Shown: one piece after another, positions 52,606-61,472 of the stretch
Layout of the letters: the number at the start of each line of letters is the position of its first letter
Position numbering within the stretch: position 1 is the first letter of the stretch
NCBI GenBank assembly: GCA_014649555.1
Contig: BMTG01000002.1
Span: forward strand, 496,001-560,000
Length of the DNA stretch: 64,000 bases
Direction: 5' to 3'
From: Streptomyces globisporus
Lineage (GTDB): Bacteria; Actinomycetota; Actinomycetes; Streptomycetales; Streptomycetaceae
Notes under the pieces: model-generated
The model's database searches: none
Told to the model about the DNA's origin: nothing
The model's input: only the letters and a program-made list of their open reading frames with translations
Translations under genes and position numbers: made by a program

Positions 52606-54384
52606 TCAGCCCGCCGGGACCACCGGGAGCTCCAGTACGCCGGTGTCCTCGGGGGCGTGGAGGACGGTGACGGGCTTGATGCCCCGGTTGCCGAAGTACG
52701 CGGTGTCGCTGGCGGCGATCACGAACTCCAGGCGGTGCCCCTTCTCGTACCGGTGGACGAGGCCGGGCAGCTCGACCGTGAAAGGTCGGGTGACGTCGGG
52801 GACCCGGACCGGGGAGACGAGCCGGTTCACCAGCTTCCGGCTGCCGTCGGGGGCGACGTCGTAGACCTTGGCGAACAGAACGAGCTTGTCGGAGGCGTCG
52901 CCGCTGTGCTGGACCCGCTCGGCCTTCGGCGAGACGACCTTCAGGGTGGCCTTCGGCGCGCCGACGACGTCGAGGGGTGCGGTAAGGGGTTCGCTGCGCC
53001 AGCCGAGGTAGGTGCCCTTCGTGTCGTACGGCTTCGGGTCGGGCAGTCCGATCAGCGGGGCGATGGAGCTCTCGGAGTGACTGGTGGGCACGAGCCAGTT
53101 CGTGTACTGGCGGCTGCCGCGCGCGACCTTGGAGCGGTTGTCGACGAGTTTGCCGTCGCCGGAGAGGTAGAGGGACTGCGAGAGGGCGGGGACTTCTGCT
53201 GCCGTGCCGTAGCCGCTCTGCCAGTCGCGGTAGTAGGAGAAGGCGGGTCCGGTGTCGGTGGCCGTGTTCTTGTGGAGGTAGCGGTCGAACCAGGCCAGCA
53301 CCCGCTGTCCGACGTGGCTGGTCTCCAGGTTGCCCTGGCTCAGGTCGAGTTCGCCGGGGACCTGACCGCCGCTGTGGCCCCAGGACTGCCAGATCATCTT
53401 GGTCTCGGTGCCCTGCGCCTTGAGCGTCCGGTAGGTGGCGGTGGCCTCGTTGAGGTTGAAGAGGCTGTCGGCCTGGCCCTGGACGATGAGGGTGGGGGCC
53501 TTGACCCGGTCGAGGTAGGAGACGGGCGAGACGCTGCGCGCGTACGCGAGCATCTCCTTCGCCTTGCCGGCCGGGTAGCGGCCGGAGTTGAGCAGCCGGA
53601 TCGTCTGGCAGGCGCGGGTGGCGAAGTGCAGGCAGTCGAGACGGTTGATCCGGGAGGGGTCCAGGCTCGGATTGAGGAGCGGCTGCCCTTCGCCGATCAG
53701 GTAGAAGCCGTTGGCCCACTGCCACTTGAAGACGCCGGGGGTGTCGGAGGTGACGCCGGTGCGCGCCCCGGTGTTGTTGGGGGCGAGGGCGTAGCCGAGG
53801 TCGTTCCAGGTGATCAGCGGGACGAGGGCGTCGACGCGGGGGTCGACGGCGGCGGTCGCCAGCTGGATCGCACCGCCGTAGGAGCCGCCGATCATCCCGA
53901 CGCGCGGGTCGCCGTCGGCGTCCTGGGTGACGTAGTCGGCCTTCGTCCCGTCGTCGGCCGCGCGAACTCCCCCGAGGAAGTCGAGGAGTTCGCTCGCGGC
54001 CTGGCCGTCGACAGCGGGGTCGTCGAGGGTGATCAGGCAGCCGGACTTGCCGAAGCCGAGGCCCGAGTAGACGAGCCCGACATAGCCGCGTTCGGCGAAG
54101 GCCTTGCCGATGGCGTCGGTGGAGCCGTCGGACTTGCTGCCGCCGAAGCCGTTGGTGGCGAGGACGGCGGGGGCCGGGTTCGCGGCGTCGGCCCCGGCGG
54201 GCCGGTAGAGATCGGCGTCCACCGTGCAGGTGCGGTCGCCCGCCTCGACCGTGAACGTCAGCGGGGTGACGGTGTACGGGGCGGCGTCGGCCCGGGCCGG
54301 GCCGGCGAGGACGAGGGGGGCGACGAGGGCCGCCCCGGCGACCGCGACGAGCGGGCCGCGCACTCTGGAAACAGCACCTGACAC
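52606..54384 (-). CDS. Secreted CocE/NonD-family hydrolase (X-Pro dipeptidyl-peptidase-like)
   Basis: About 592 residues. A signal peptide (LVAVAGAALVAPLVLAGPAR, then ADA) is followed by an alpha/beta hydrolase: nucleophile elbow MIGGSYGGAIQLATA, later VKAPTLIVQGQADSLFNLN (Asp) and SWGHSGG (His). The C-terminal jelly roll (PFTVELPGLVHRYEKGHRLE) is typical of this family, which cleaves X-Pro peptides or esters. The GTG at 54382-54384 is chosen because GGAGGTCTTC lies right before it; GTG at 54396 is also open. A TetR-type palindrome lies 24 bases upstream. Confidence 0.9.
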   Translation of the reverse strand: MSGAVSRVRGPLVAVAGAALVAPLVLAGPARADAAPYTVTPLTFTVEAGDRTCTVDADLYRPAGADAANPAPAVLATNGFGGSKSDGSTDAIGKAFAERGYVGLVYSGLGFGKSGCLITLDDPAVDGQAASELLDFLGGVRAADDGTKADYVTQDADGDPRVGMIGGSYGGAIQLATAAVDPRVDALVPLITWNDLGYALAPNNTGARTGVTSDTPGVFKWQWANGFYLIGEGQPLLNPSLDPSRINRLDCLHFATRACQTIRLLNSGRYPAGKAKEMLAYARSVSPVSYLDRVKAPTLIVQGQADSLFNLNEATATYRTLKAQGTETKMIWQSWGHSGGQVPGELDLSQGNLETSHVGQRVLAWFDRYLHKNTATDTGPAFSYYRDWQSGYGTAAEVPALSQSLYLSGDGKLVDNRSKVARGSRQYTNWLVPTSHSESSIAPLIGLPDPKPYDTKGTYLGWRSEPLTAPLDVVGAPKATLKVVSPKAERVQHSGDASDKLVLFAKVYDVAPDGSRKLVNRLVSPVRVPDVTRPFTVELPGLVHRYEKGHRLEFVIAASDTAYFGNRGIKPVTVLHAPEDTGVLELPVVPAG

Positions 54385-54407
54385 GAAGACCTCCACACCG
54401 AGGGCAC

Positions 54408-54423
54408 CTTACCGACCGGTAAG
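54408..54423. promoter_or_regulatory. Candidate TetR-family operator
   Basis: CTTACCGACCGGTAAG: perfect 6-bp arms (CTTACC/GGTAAG) around GACC. The TACCGACCGGTA core is a common TetR-family site in Streptomyces. It lies just upstream of the secreted hydrolase start, but no TetR gene is in the window. Confidence 0.55.
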
Positions 54424-54526
54424 TATTGGGTCGCGCTCATGCTGTGACACAGGTCATAGCCGTGTCAACGCATCGGACAGCGGTTCTTGACGGATGTTCA
54501 CGTTCCCCGCGCGAAAACACACAGGC

Positions 54527-54560
54527 CCGCGCCCGGGCGCCGGAGGCGGTGCGGGCGCGG
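54527..54560 (-). terminator. Hairpin at the end of the peptidase operon
   Basis: A 9-bp perfect stem (54527-54535 with 54552-54560) around 16 bases, 25 bases past the stop of the S66 gene on the minus strand. Possible terminator of the four-peptidase transcript. Confidence 0.4.
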
Positions 54561-54585
54561 ATCGGGGAGAAGCGGCCGAGGAGGC

Positions 54586-55548
54586 TCAGAGCAGGGCGGG
54601 CACCTCGACGGTGAGCGTGCAACGCCCGCCGTCCACCGGTGCGTCGAGCACCGCGGGCAGACCCAGGGGAATCGTCAGCGCGGTCGCCCCGTGGCCGAAC
54701 CCCAGCTCCTCGACCACGGGTATGCCCAGCGGGCCGATCCGGTCGGCGAGCACGGCGCGGATCTTCTCGTACGGCCCGCACTCGTGCCAGGAGCCGCAGG
54801 CCACTCCGGTGACCCCGGCCAGGGCCCCGGAGCGCAGGAGCCGGGTGAGGATGCCGTCGAGCCGGTAGGGCTCCTCCCCGGTGTCCTCGATCACCAGGAG
54901 GTTGCCCCGGGCGTGGGACCGGCCGCCCGGGGTACCGGTGTCGGCGGCGAGCAGGCTGACGCACCCGCCGTAGAGGACCCCTTCGGCCCGGCCGGGGACC
55001 AGGGCACCGGCCGATGCGAGGCCGAGGGTGCGCACGGTCTCCGGCTCGAAGAGGGTGGCGCGCAGATGCTCGCGGGTCGGCGCGTCCTTCAGGAACGTCT
55101 CGGTGGCGACCATCGGTCCGTGCAGGGTGGCGAACCCGGCCCGCAGGGCGAACGCCTCGTGCAGCACGGTGATGTCGCTGTAGCCGACGAACACCTTGGG
55201 CCCGGCGGCCCGGATCGCCGCCCAGTCGACCAGGTCGACCATCCGGTGTGCGCCGAAGCCGCCCCGCGCGCAGAGCACGGCCTCCACGGACGGGTCGCAC
55301 CACGCTGCCCGGAGGTCCGCCGCACGGTCCGCGTCCGTCCCCGCGAGGTAGTCCAACTCCGGGTGCGTGGAGCGGACATGCGGCCCGACGACGGGTTCGA
55401 GACCCCAGTCGCGCAGGACGGCGAGGCCCTCCTCCAGCCGGTCGGCGGGGACCGGCCCGCTGGGCGCGACGACGGCGACCCGGGAACCGGGGCGCAGCCG
55501 GGCCGGGCGGGCGAGCGGGGTGGCCGGGCCGTCGTCCTGGCGGGTCAC
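54586..55548 (-). CDS. LD-carboxypeptidase (peptidase family S66)
   Basis: A 320-residue serine carboxypeptidase of the LdcA/MccF family. The nucleophile Ser is in VFVGYSDITVLHEAF, the catalytic Glu in LLVIEDTGEEPYRLDG, and the His in VEELGFGHGATALT. Family members cut L,D bonds in muropeptides or inactivate microcin C. The GTG at 55546-55548 overlaps the S9 gene stop by 4 bases. As last gene of a peptidase operon it may act on small D-amino-acid peptides. Confidence 0.92.
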   Translation of the reverse strand: MTRQDDGPATPLARPARLRPGSRVAVVAPSGPVPADRLEEGLAVLRDWGLEPVVGPHVRSTHPELDYLAGTDADRAADLRAAWCDPSVEAVLCARGGFGAHRMVDLVDWAAIRAAGPKVFVGYSDITVLHEAFALRAGFATLHGPMVATETFLKDAPTREHLRATLFEPETVRTLGLASAGALVPGRAEGVLYGGCVSLLAADTGTPGGRSHARGNLLVIEDTGEEPYRLDGILTRLLRSGALAGVTGVACGSWHECGPYEKIRAVLADRIGPLGIPVVEELGFGHGATALTIPLGLPAVLDAPVDGGRCTLTVEVPALL

Positions 55549-57566
55549 GTGGTCAGCTCCAGGGGCGGTACATCGGACCGGTCGACGCCGAACGTCTGGG
55601 CGTAGAGGGAGAGTTCGGCCTCCAGGGCGCGGACCAGCGTCTCCGCGCGCCGGAATCCGTGGCTCTCCCCCGCGAAGGCGATGTAGGCGTGGGCGATGCC
55701 CCGGCCGGCCACGGCGGCGAGGAACCGCTCGCTCTGGGCGGGCGGGCAGATCACGTCGTCGAGGCCCTGGAGCAGCAGGAACGGGGTGTTCAGCCGGTCC
55801 GTACGGTTCATCGGGGAGCGTTCCCGGTAGCGTTCGGGCACCTCGGCGAACGGGCCGACGAGGGACTCCAGATACCGCGATTCGAAGTCGTGGGTCTCGT
55901 CGGTGGCCCACCCTTCGAGGTCCAGGATCGGGTAGAGGATCGTCCCGCAGGCGTAGAGGTCGGTGCTGGTCAGCGAGGCGGCGGTGGTCCAGCCGCCCGC
56001 GCTGCCGCCCCGGATCGCGAGCCGGTCCGGGTCGGCGCCCCCCTCCTCGACCAGGGCGGAGGCGACGGCCGCGCAGTCCGCCACGTCGACCAGGCCCCAT
56101 GCGCCGCGCAGCCGTTCGCGGTAGGCGCGTCCGTAGCCGGTGGAGCCGCCGTAGTTCACCTCGGCCACGCCGATGCCGCGCGAGGTGAAGTAGGCGATCT
56201 CCAGGTCGAGGACGAGCGGGGAGTGGCCGGTGGGGCCGCCGTGCGCCCAGACGACGTACGGGGGCTTCTCGCCCTCGGGGCCGGTGTGTTCGGGGTGGTG
56301 CGGCGGGTGGATGTGCGCGTGGATCTCCCGGCCGTCGGGGCCGGTGAAGGTCCGCTGCTCGGGCGCCGCGTAGTACGCGGGGTCGACCGCGTCCCGGTGG
56401 GGTGCGCCGATGGTGCGGGTGCGTCCGGTCGTGGTGTCCAGCTCGACGACCTCGGGGGCGCTGCGGGGGCTCGCCGCGACGCCGACGACCCGGCTGCCGT
56501 GCACGGTGAGCGTGTCGGACCAGGCGGTCCAGGGGCCCGGGGCGTCGGCGAGTTCGCCGGTCTCCGGGTCGAGGATGCCGAGGCGGTGGTCACCCTTGCC
56601 GTGCAGGACGGCGATCAGCCCGTTGTCCAGCGGGTGGAACCAGCGCAGCCCGATCTTCCAGAGCGGTCCGCCGAACTCCTCACCCCGGGGGGGCAGGAGG
56701 CGGCCGCTGGGGACCACACCGCCCGCGACGGCGTCGGGGCGGATGCGCTGGAGCTCCCACCAGCCGGAGAGGTCGGAGACGAACAGGAGGCTGCCGTCGC
56801 GGTCCCACTCCACCTGGCAGACCGATTCGTCGAGGCCCCCGACGAGCGGCCGGACGCCGGTGAACGCGCCCTCGTCGGTGATGTCGGCCTGCATGACCAC
56901 CGTGCCGTCCCAGGGCATCGCCGGGTGGTCCCAGGCGATCCAGGCGGCCCGCCGCCCGTCGTGGGAGACTCTGGGTCCGGTGACGAACCGGTGCCGGTCG
57001 CCGGAGAGTTCACGGATCGCCGTCCGGTCGTCGGCCGCCGAGCCGTCCAGCGGTACGGCGGCGACGACCCGTCGTACGTCGGTGGGGGCGGGTCCGGTGA
57101 ACTCCTCCAGCACGCACCAGACTTCGCCCGCCGCCCCCTGCTCCGGGCGCACCTGCGGGTCCACCCAGCGCAGCCCGCCGCCGACCTCGGAGAGGGGGGT
57201 GAGCGGCCAGGGGCCGTCCGGCCCGTCGGGGGCGTAGGCGTACAGCCGCTGGTCGGTGAAGTGGACGAACACCACGAGGAGTTCGCCGTCCGCGCGCACC
57301 GCGCCGGCCCAGGGCTGTCCGCCGTACTCGATCACCCGGCTGCGGGCGTTCCAGGGGGCGGGCAGCGCGGGTGCGGTGGTGCCGTCCGCGCGGCGGCGGA
57401 TCAGCGCGCGGCGGCCGCCCTCGGCGGGGCGCGGCTCGGTCCACCAGACCTCGTCGCCGACGGTGCCGAGGTGGTCGGGCCGCCCGTCGTGCGAGGCGGC
57501 GAGCGCCGCGTCGATCGGCGACGGCCAGGTGCCGTACGGCGCTGCTGCTGCGGGCACGGTGTTCAC
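55545..57566 (-). CDS. S9 family prolyl oligopeptidase
   Basis: A 673-residue serine peptidase. A beta-propeller occupies about residues 10-420 and the alpha/beta hydrolase the rest. Catalytic residues: Ser in IRGGSAGGWTTAAS, Asp in LQGLDDVICPPAQSE, and His in AGESHGFRRAETL. No signal peptide, so it works inside. The start is GTG at 57564-57566. Its stop overlaps the S66 gene, and it is 29 bases from the M20 gene. Confidence 0.93.
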   Translation of the reverse strand: MNTVPAAAAPYGTWPSPIDAALAASHDGRPDHLGTVGDEVWWTEPRPAEGGRRALIRRRADGTTAPALPAPWNARSRVIEYGGQPWAGAVRADGELLVVFVHFTDQRLYAYAPDGPDGPWPLTPLSEVGGGLRWVDPQVRPEQGAAGEVWCVLEEFTGPAPTDVRRVVAAVPLDGSAADDRTAIRELSGDRHRFVTGPRVSHDGRRAAWIAWDHPAMPWDGTVVMQADITDEGAFTGVRPLVGGLDESVCQVEWDRDGSLLFVSDLSGWWELQRIRPDAVAGGVVPSGRLLPPRGEEFGGPLWKIGLRWFHPLDNGLIAVLHGKGDHRLGILDPETGELADAPGPWTAWSDTLTVHGSRVVGVAASPRSAPEVVELDTTTGRTRTIGAPHRDAVDPAYYAAPEQRTFTGPDGREIHAHIHPPHHPEHTGPEGEKPPYVVWAHGGPTGHSPLVLDLEIAYFTSRGIGVAEVNYGGSTGYGRAYRERLRGAWGLVDVADCAAVASALVEEGGADPDRLAIRGGSAGGWTTAASLTSTDLYACGTILYPILDLEGWATDETHDFESRYLESLVGPFAEVPERYRERSPMNRTDRLNTPFLLLQGLDDVICPPAQSERFLAAVAGRGIAHAYIAFAGESHGFRRAETLVRALEAELSLYAQTFGVDRSDVPPLELTT

Positions 57567-57595
57567 GTAGGTCGTTCCCCCCGGGGACAGGTCGG

Positions 57596-58939
57596 TCAGG
57601 CCGTGCGCAGGTAGTGGTCGAGGACGCGGACGCCGAAGTGGAGGGCGTCGACGGGGACGCGCTCGTCGACGCCGTGGAAGAGCCGCTGGTAGTCGAAGCC
57701 GACGGGCAGCTTCAGCGGGGTGAAGCCGTAGCCGGTGATGCCGAGCCGGGAGAACTGCTTGGCGTCGGTGCCGCCCGACATGCAGTACGGGACGGTGTGC
57801 GCCCCCGGATCGAACCGCTCGACGGCGGCGCGCAGCTTGGCGTAGGTCGGTGAGTCGACCGGGGCCGTCAGGGCCGCTTCGCGGTGGTAGAACTCCCAGT
57901 CGACGAGCGGGCCGGTGAGCCGGTCCAGGGTGGCGTGGAACTCCTCGTCACCGCCGGGCACCATGCGTCCGTCGATGTAGGCGGTGGCGTGGCCGGGGAT
58001 GACGTTGACCTTGTAACCGGCGTCCAGCATCGTCGGGTTGCTGCTGTTGCGGACGGTGTTCTCGACGAGGGAGGCGGCCGGGCCGAGCTTCCCGAGGAGC
58101 TGGGCGACGTCGAAGCCGGGGTCCTCCAGGTCGGCGGTGATGCCGTGCAGGGCGGCGATCTCGGTGATCGCGGCCCGGACGGTCGGGGTGAGGCGGATGG
58201 GCCACTCGTGCTCGCCGATCCGGGCGACTGCGGCGGCCAGCGCGCTCACCGCGTTCTCCCGGTTGACCTTGGAGCCGTGCCCGGCCCGGCCCTCGGCGGT
58301 CAGCTTCAGCCAGCCGGTGCCGCGCTCACCCGCCGCGATCGGGTACAGCGAGAGGCCGTCGCCCGCGTGGAAGGTGAAGGCCCCGGACTCGCTGATCCCC
58401 TCCGTACAGCCCTCGAACAGGTCGGCGTGCTGCTCGGCGAGGAAGCCGGAGCCGTCGGCTGCGCTGTCCTCCTCGTCGGCGGTGTAGGCGATGACGATGT
58501 CGCGCGCCGGGCGGAAGCCCTCGCGGGCCCAGCCCCGTACGACGGAGAGGACCATCGCGTCCATGTTCTTCATGTCGACGGCGCCCCTCCCCCATACGAC
58601 GCCGTCGCGCACCTCGCCGGAGAAGGGGTGCACGGTCCAGTCGGCGGGCTCGGCGGGCACCACGTCGAGGTGGCCGTGGACGAGCAGTGCGTCGGCCGAG
58701 GGGTCGGTGCCGGGGATCCGGGCGACCACATTGGTCCGACCGGGGGTGCGCTCCAGCAGCGTCGGCTCAATCCCGGCGTCGGCGAGCCGCTCGGCGACGT
58801 ACTCGGCGGCCGGGCGCTCCCGGCAGTCGCCGCCGCCCCGGTTGGTGGTGTCGATCCGGATCAGCCCGGAGGTGAACGCCACCACTTCGTCGAGGGCCTG
58901 CCGGTCCACGGGTCCGGGCAGGTCGGGGGCCTCAGCCAT
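57596..58939 (-). CDS. M20/M25/M40 family metallopeptidase
   Basis: A 447-residue zinc exopeptidase. Metal ligands are His and Asp in LLVHGHLDVVP, Asp in VVWGRGAVDMKNMDA, and the Glu pair in AYTADEEDSAADGSGF, then Glu/His near the C-terminus (YCMSGGTDAKQF). A dimerisation domain occupies about residues 200-330. It overlaps the M55 gene by 8 bases. It likely removes amino acids from short peptides. Confidence 0.93.
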   Translation of the reverse strand: MAEAPDLPGPVDRQALDEVVAFTSGLIRIDTTNRGGGDCRERPAAEYVAERLADAGIEPTLLERTPGRTNVVARIPGTDPSADALLVHGHLDVVPAEPADWTVHPFSGEVRDGVVWGRGAVDMKNMDAMVLSVVRGWAREGFRPARDIVIAYTADEEDSAADGSGFLAEQHADLFEGCTEGISESGAFTFHAGDGLSLYPIAAGERGTGWLKLTAEGRAGHGSKVNRENAVSALAAAVARIGEHEWPIRLTPTVRAAITEIAALHGITADLEDPGFDVAQLLGKLGPAASLVENTVRNSSNPTMLDAGYKVNVIPGHATAYIDGRMVPGGDEEFHATLDRLTGPLVDWEFYHREAALTAPVDSPTYAKLRAAVERFDPGAHTVPYCMSGGTDAKQFSRLGITGYGFTPLKLPVGFDYQRLFHGVDERVPVDALHFGVRVLDHYLRTA

Positions 58940-59765
58940 ACTGTTCCTCCACAGCGGCCGACACGATCGTCGTCACCGCCTTGAACGTGCGAATTCCTTC
59001 GTACATCGTCGCGCTGGTGTAGGCGACGCGCCTCTCGCCGCTCGGCGCCACGCCGGGGACGACGGTCGCCGCCGCCGCCAGATGCTCGGCGTCGAACTCC
59101 AGCTCGATGGTGAACGTCTTTCCGGCGACGGGGGCACGACGCCCCGCGAGCGCGGTGGCCGCCTTCGCCGCCGCCCTGATGTCGGCGGCGGTACGGGCCG
59201 GGGTGCGGCAGACCGCGGCGTACCGGGAGACGTAGTCCTTCACGGCGACCTTCCGGGCACCGGGGGCGTACCCCTCGGCGTCCACGCAGGTCAGGTCGTC
59301 GCCGGTGACGAGGACGACGGGCACCCCGTACTCGGCGGCGACATGCGCGTTGAGCAGGCCCTCGCTGGCCCGGACACCGTCGAGCCAGACACCGGTGATG
59401 GAGTTGGCGAGGTAGGTGTGGGCGAGGACGCCCTCCGTACCGGCCCCCGTGTGGTAGCCGACGAAGGCCACCGCGTCCACGTCGCCGTGCTGGATGCCCT
59501 CCACCATGGACAGCGACTTGTGCTTGCCGGTCAGCATCTGGACCCGTTCGTCCATGTGCTCCAGCAACAGGTTGCGCATCGACCAGTGGGCCTCGTTCAC
59601 CAGGACCTCGTCGGCGCCGCCGTCGTAGAAGCCGAGCGCGGCGGCGTTCACGTCCGAGGTGAACATCGACCGGCAGCGCTCCCACTGCGGGGTCCCCGGC
59701 AGCACGTCGGCCGGCCAGGTGACTCCGGTGGCGCCTTCCATGTCGGCGCTGATGAGGATCTTCAT
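58932..59765 (-). CDS. M55 family D-aminopeptidase (DppA-like)
   Basis: A 277-residue zinc peptidase. The N-terminal motif is MKILISADMEGATGV (Asp8, Glu10), with VLVNEAHWSMRNLL, FVGYHTGAGTEG (His) and VRASEGLLNAHVA (Glu) giving further ligands. DppA cuts D-Ala-D-Ala and D-Ala-Gly-Gly. It is the first gene of the operon, divergent from the C15-like gene with a 170-base gap. It points to D-amino-acid peptides as the operon's substrate. Confidence 0.92.
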   Translation of the reverse strand: MKILISADMEGATGVTWPADVLPGTPQWERCRSMFTSDVNAAALGFYDGGADEVLVNEAHWSMRNLLLEHMDERVQMLTGKHKSLSMVEGIQHGDVDAVAFVGYHTGAGTEGVLAHTYLANSITGVWLDGVRASEGLLNAHVAAEYGVPVVLVTGDDLTCVDAEGYAPGARKVAVKDYVSRYAAVCRTPARTAADIRAAAKAATALAGRRAPVAGKTFTIELEFDAEHLAAAATVVPGVAPSGERRVAYTSATMYEGIRTFKAVTTIVSAAVEEQYG

Positions 59766-59935
59766 GCAGCCACACCGTACGCCCCGTGAGCGGCGCGGGC
59801 CAGGGAGGGGCGGGCGCGTCAGAGGTCCAGTCCGGTGACGCCTTACGAGCCCCTGCGCCGCAGTGCCCTATGGCATCGCCACCGGTCGTGCCGCGATACT
59901 GCGGGCCCCCACCCGGTGAAACGAAAGGGACCCGT

Positions 59936-61204
59936 GTGACCCACCAACTCCCCGCAACGGCCCGGATCGGTCTCGGCGGTATGGCGCTCCTGCTCGTCCT
60001 CGCGGGCTCCGCCCTGCCCGCCGCCGCCTCCCCCGCGGACGCCTCCCGCGCCCCCGCGGAGGCGACCGTCGAGGAGCAGCGCCTCGACCGGGCCGCCCCG
60101 CAGGAGGTCCTGCGGCGCAGCGGATTCGATGCCTTCGCCCCGCGATTCGAGCGAGCCCTGCAGCACGCGAAGAGCTACGCGCAGGCCGAGCGCACCGTGA
60201 CCCGCCACGCCTCGGCGCTGTGGCAGCGGGCCGTGGGCCGGGCTCAGGGGCGAGGGCCCGCCACGGGCGACCTGAGCCGGGGCGACGACCGCCCGCTGTA
60301 CTGGGCCCGGCTCGCGCTCAGCCGCGAGCTGCGCGCCTGGACGCCCCGGTTCAACCTCGACGACCAGCGGCGCGCAGCCCTGCGCTCCGCCCTGGAGACC
60401 GCGTCGCGCGGCCAGGGCGACATCCGCTACCCGGGCCATCGGGCGAAGCGGGTCCTGGTCACCGGATTCGACCCGTTCACGCTGGACCGGGACGTCCGGA
60501 TAGGCAACCCCTCGGGCGCGAGCGCCCTCGCGCTGGACGGCACCCTGGTGCAGACGCCCGACGGGCCGGCCCGGATCGAGACCGTCGTCTTCCCGGTGCG
60601 CTGGGCGGACTTCGCCGAGGGCGTCGTCGAGCGGGCCCTCGCCCGCCATCTGCCGCACCTGGATCTGTTCACCACAATCAGCCAGGGACGTCAGGGCCGC
60701 TTCGACGTGGAACGCACCAACGGGGCCTGGCGCGGCGGCTTCGCCGACAACGAGAACGCCTCCAGCACCGGGCTCGTCCCCGTCGCCGACCCGGCCACGC
60801 AGCCGCAGTGGACGTCCACGACCCTCCCGTACCGGCAGCTCGCCGAGGCGGACACGGGCCGGTTCCCGGTGTACGACAACACCGAGGTCACCGAGATCCC
60901 GGCGGGCGGCACCCAGCCCGTGACCCGGCCCGACGGCCCCACCCCGGGCTCGGCGGCGCGGGCCGGGGGTGGCGGCGACTACCTCTCCAACGAGATCGCG
61001 TACCGGGTCACCCTGCTGCGCGACCGGCTCCGTCTCCCGGACCTGCCGGGCGGCCATCTCCACACCCCGGTCCTCCAGTTCGGTGCGGAGAACACGAACC
61101 CGCAGACGGGCACGGTCACCGATCCGGCCTTCGAGCGCAACCGCGCCGACATCGTGGGCCAGGTGAGGGAGCTGGTGCGGACGGCGGTGACGGCCACCGG
61201 CTGA
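59936..61204 (+). CDS. Secreted pyroglutamyl-peptidase-like protein, Cys to Ser at the active site
   Basis: A 422-residue exported protein: signal GGMALLLVLAGSALPAAASP, a helical about 140-residue extra domain, then a C15-like domain from about residue 170 (VLVTGFDPFTLDRDVRIGNP). The family's Cys motif (YLCN) reads GGDYLSNEIAYRV, with Ser351 in place of Cys. His374/His376 in GGHLHTPVLQF can match the catalytic His, and RQGRFDVERTNG the Glu region. It may be inactive, a serine enzyme, or a binding protein. GTG at 59936 behind GAAAGGG. Confidence 0.82.
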   Translation: MTHQLPATARIGLGGMALLLVLAGSALPAAASPADASRAPAEATVEEQRLDRAAPQEVLRRSGFDAFAPRFERALQHAKSYAQAERTVTRHASALWQRAVGRAQGRGPATGDLSRGDDRPLYWARLALSRELRAWTPRFNLDDQRRAALRSALETASRGQGDIRYPGHRAKRVLVTGFDPFTLDRDVRIGNPSGASALALDGTLVQTPDGPARIETVVFPVRWADFAEGVVERALARHLPHLDLFTTISQGRQGRFDVERTNGAWRGGFADNENASSTGLVPVADPATQPQWTSTTLPYRQLAEADTGRFPVYDNTEVTEIPAGGTQPVTRPDGPTPGSAARAGGGGDYLSNEIAYRVTLLRDRLRLPDLPGGHLHTPVLQFGAENTNPQTGTVTDPAFERNRADIVGQVRELVRTAVTATG

Positions 61205-61415
61205 GCGAGGCTGCGAGCCGCGCCTCGGCATCCCGCTTCGGCGTCCCGGCGTGGCGGCAGACGGCGTGCGGTGCGGCGGCTCGCGGGCGAGTGGTGCGGG
61301 CCACCGGGGCGAACACTATGAACGCAATGCGCGCGGGGGTTCTCCCCCGGGTGCGGCGCTTCCTAGCATCCCGGCATCCCGGCGCACCCCGTGCCGGGGC
61401 AGCCGCACAGACCGT

Positions 61416-61449
61416 TCCGGTGGCAGCGCCCGCGAGCGCTGCCACCGGA
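61416..61449 (+). promoter_or_regulatory. Perfect hairpin in the leader of the alpha/beta hydrolase gene
   Basis: A 14-bp perfect stem (61416-61429 with 61436-61449) and 6-base loop, ending 11 bases before the AGGAG of the next gene. It is too far (over 200 bases) from the previous stop for an ordinary terminator, so it may act as an attenuator or protect the mRNA. Confidence 0.6.
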
Positions 61450-61472
61450 GCAGAACGCCAGGAGCCGCCGCC

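Noticed and set aside
55248-57614. 788-codon plus-strand frame opposite the S9 peptidase
   Set aside because: Low-complexity antisense; catalytic residues are all on the minus strand.
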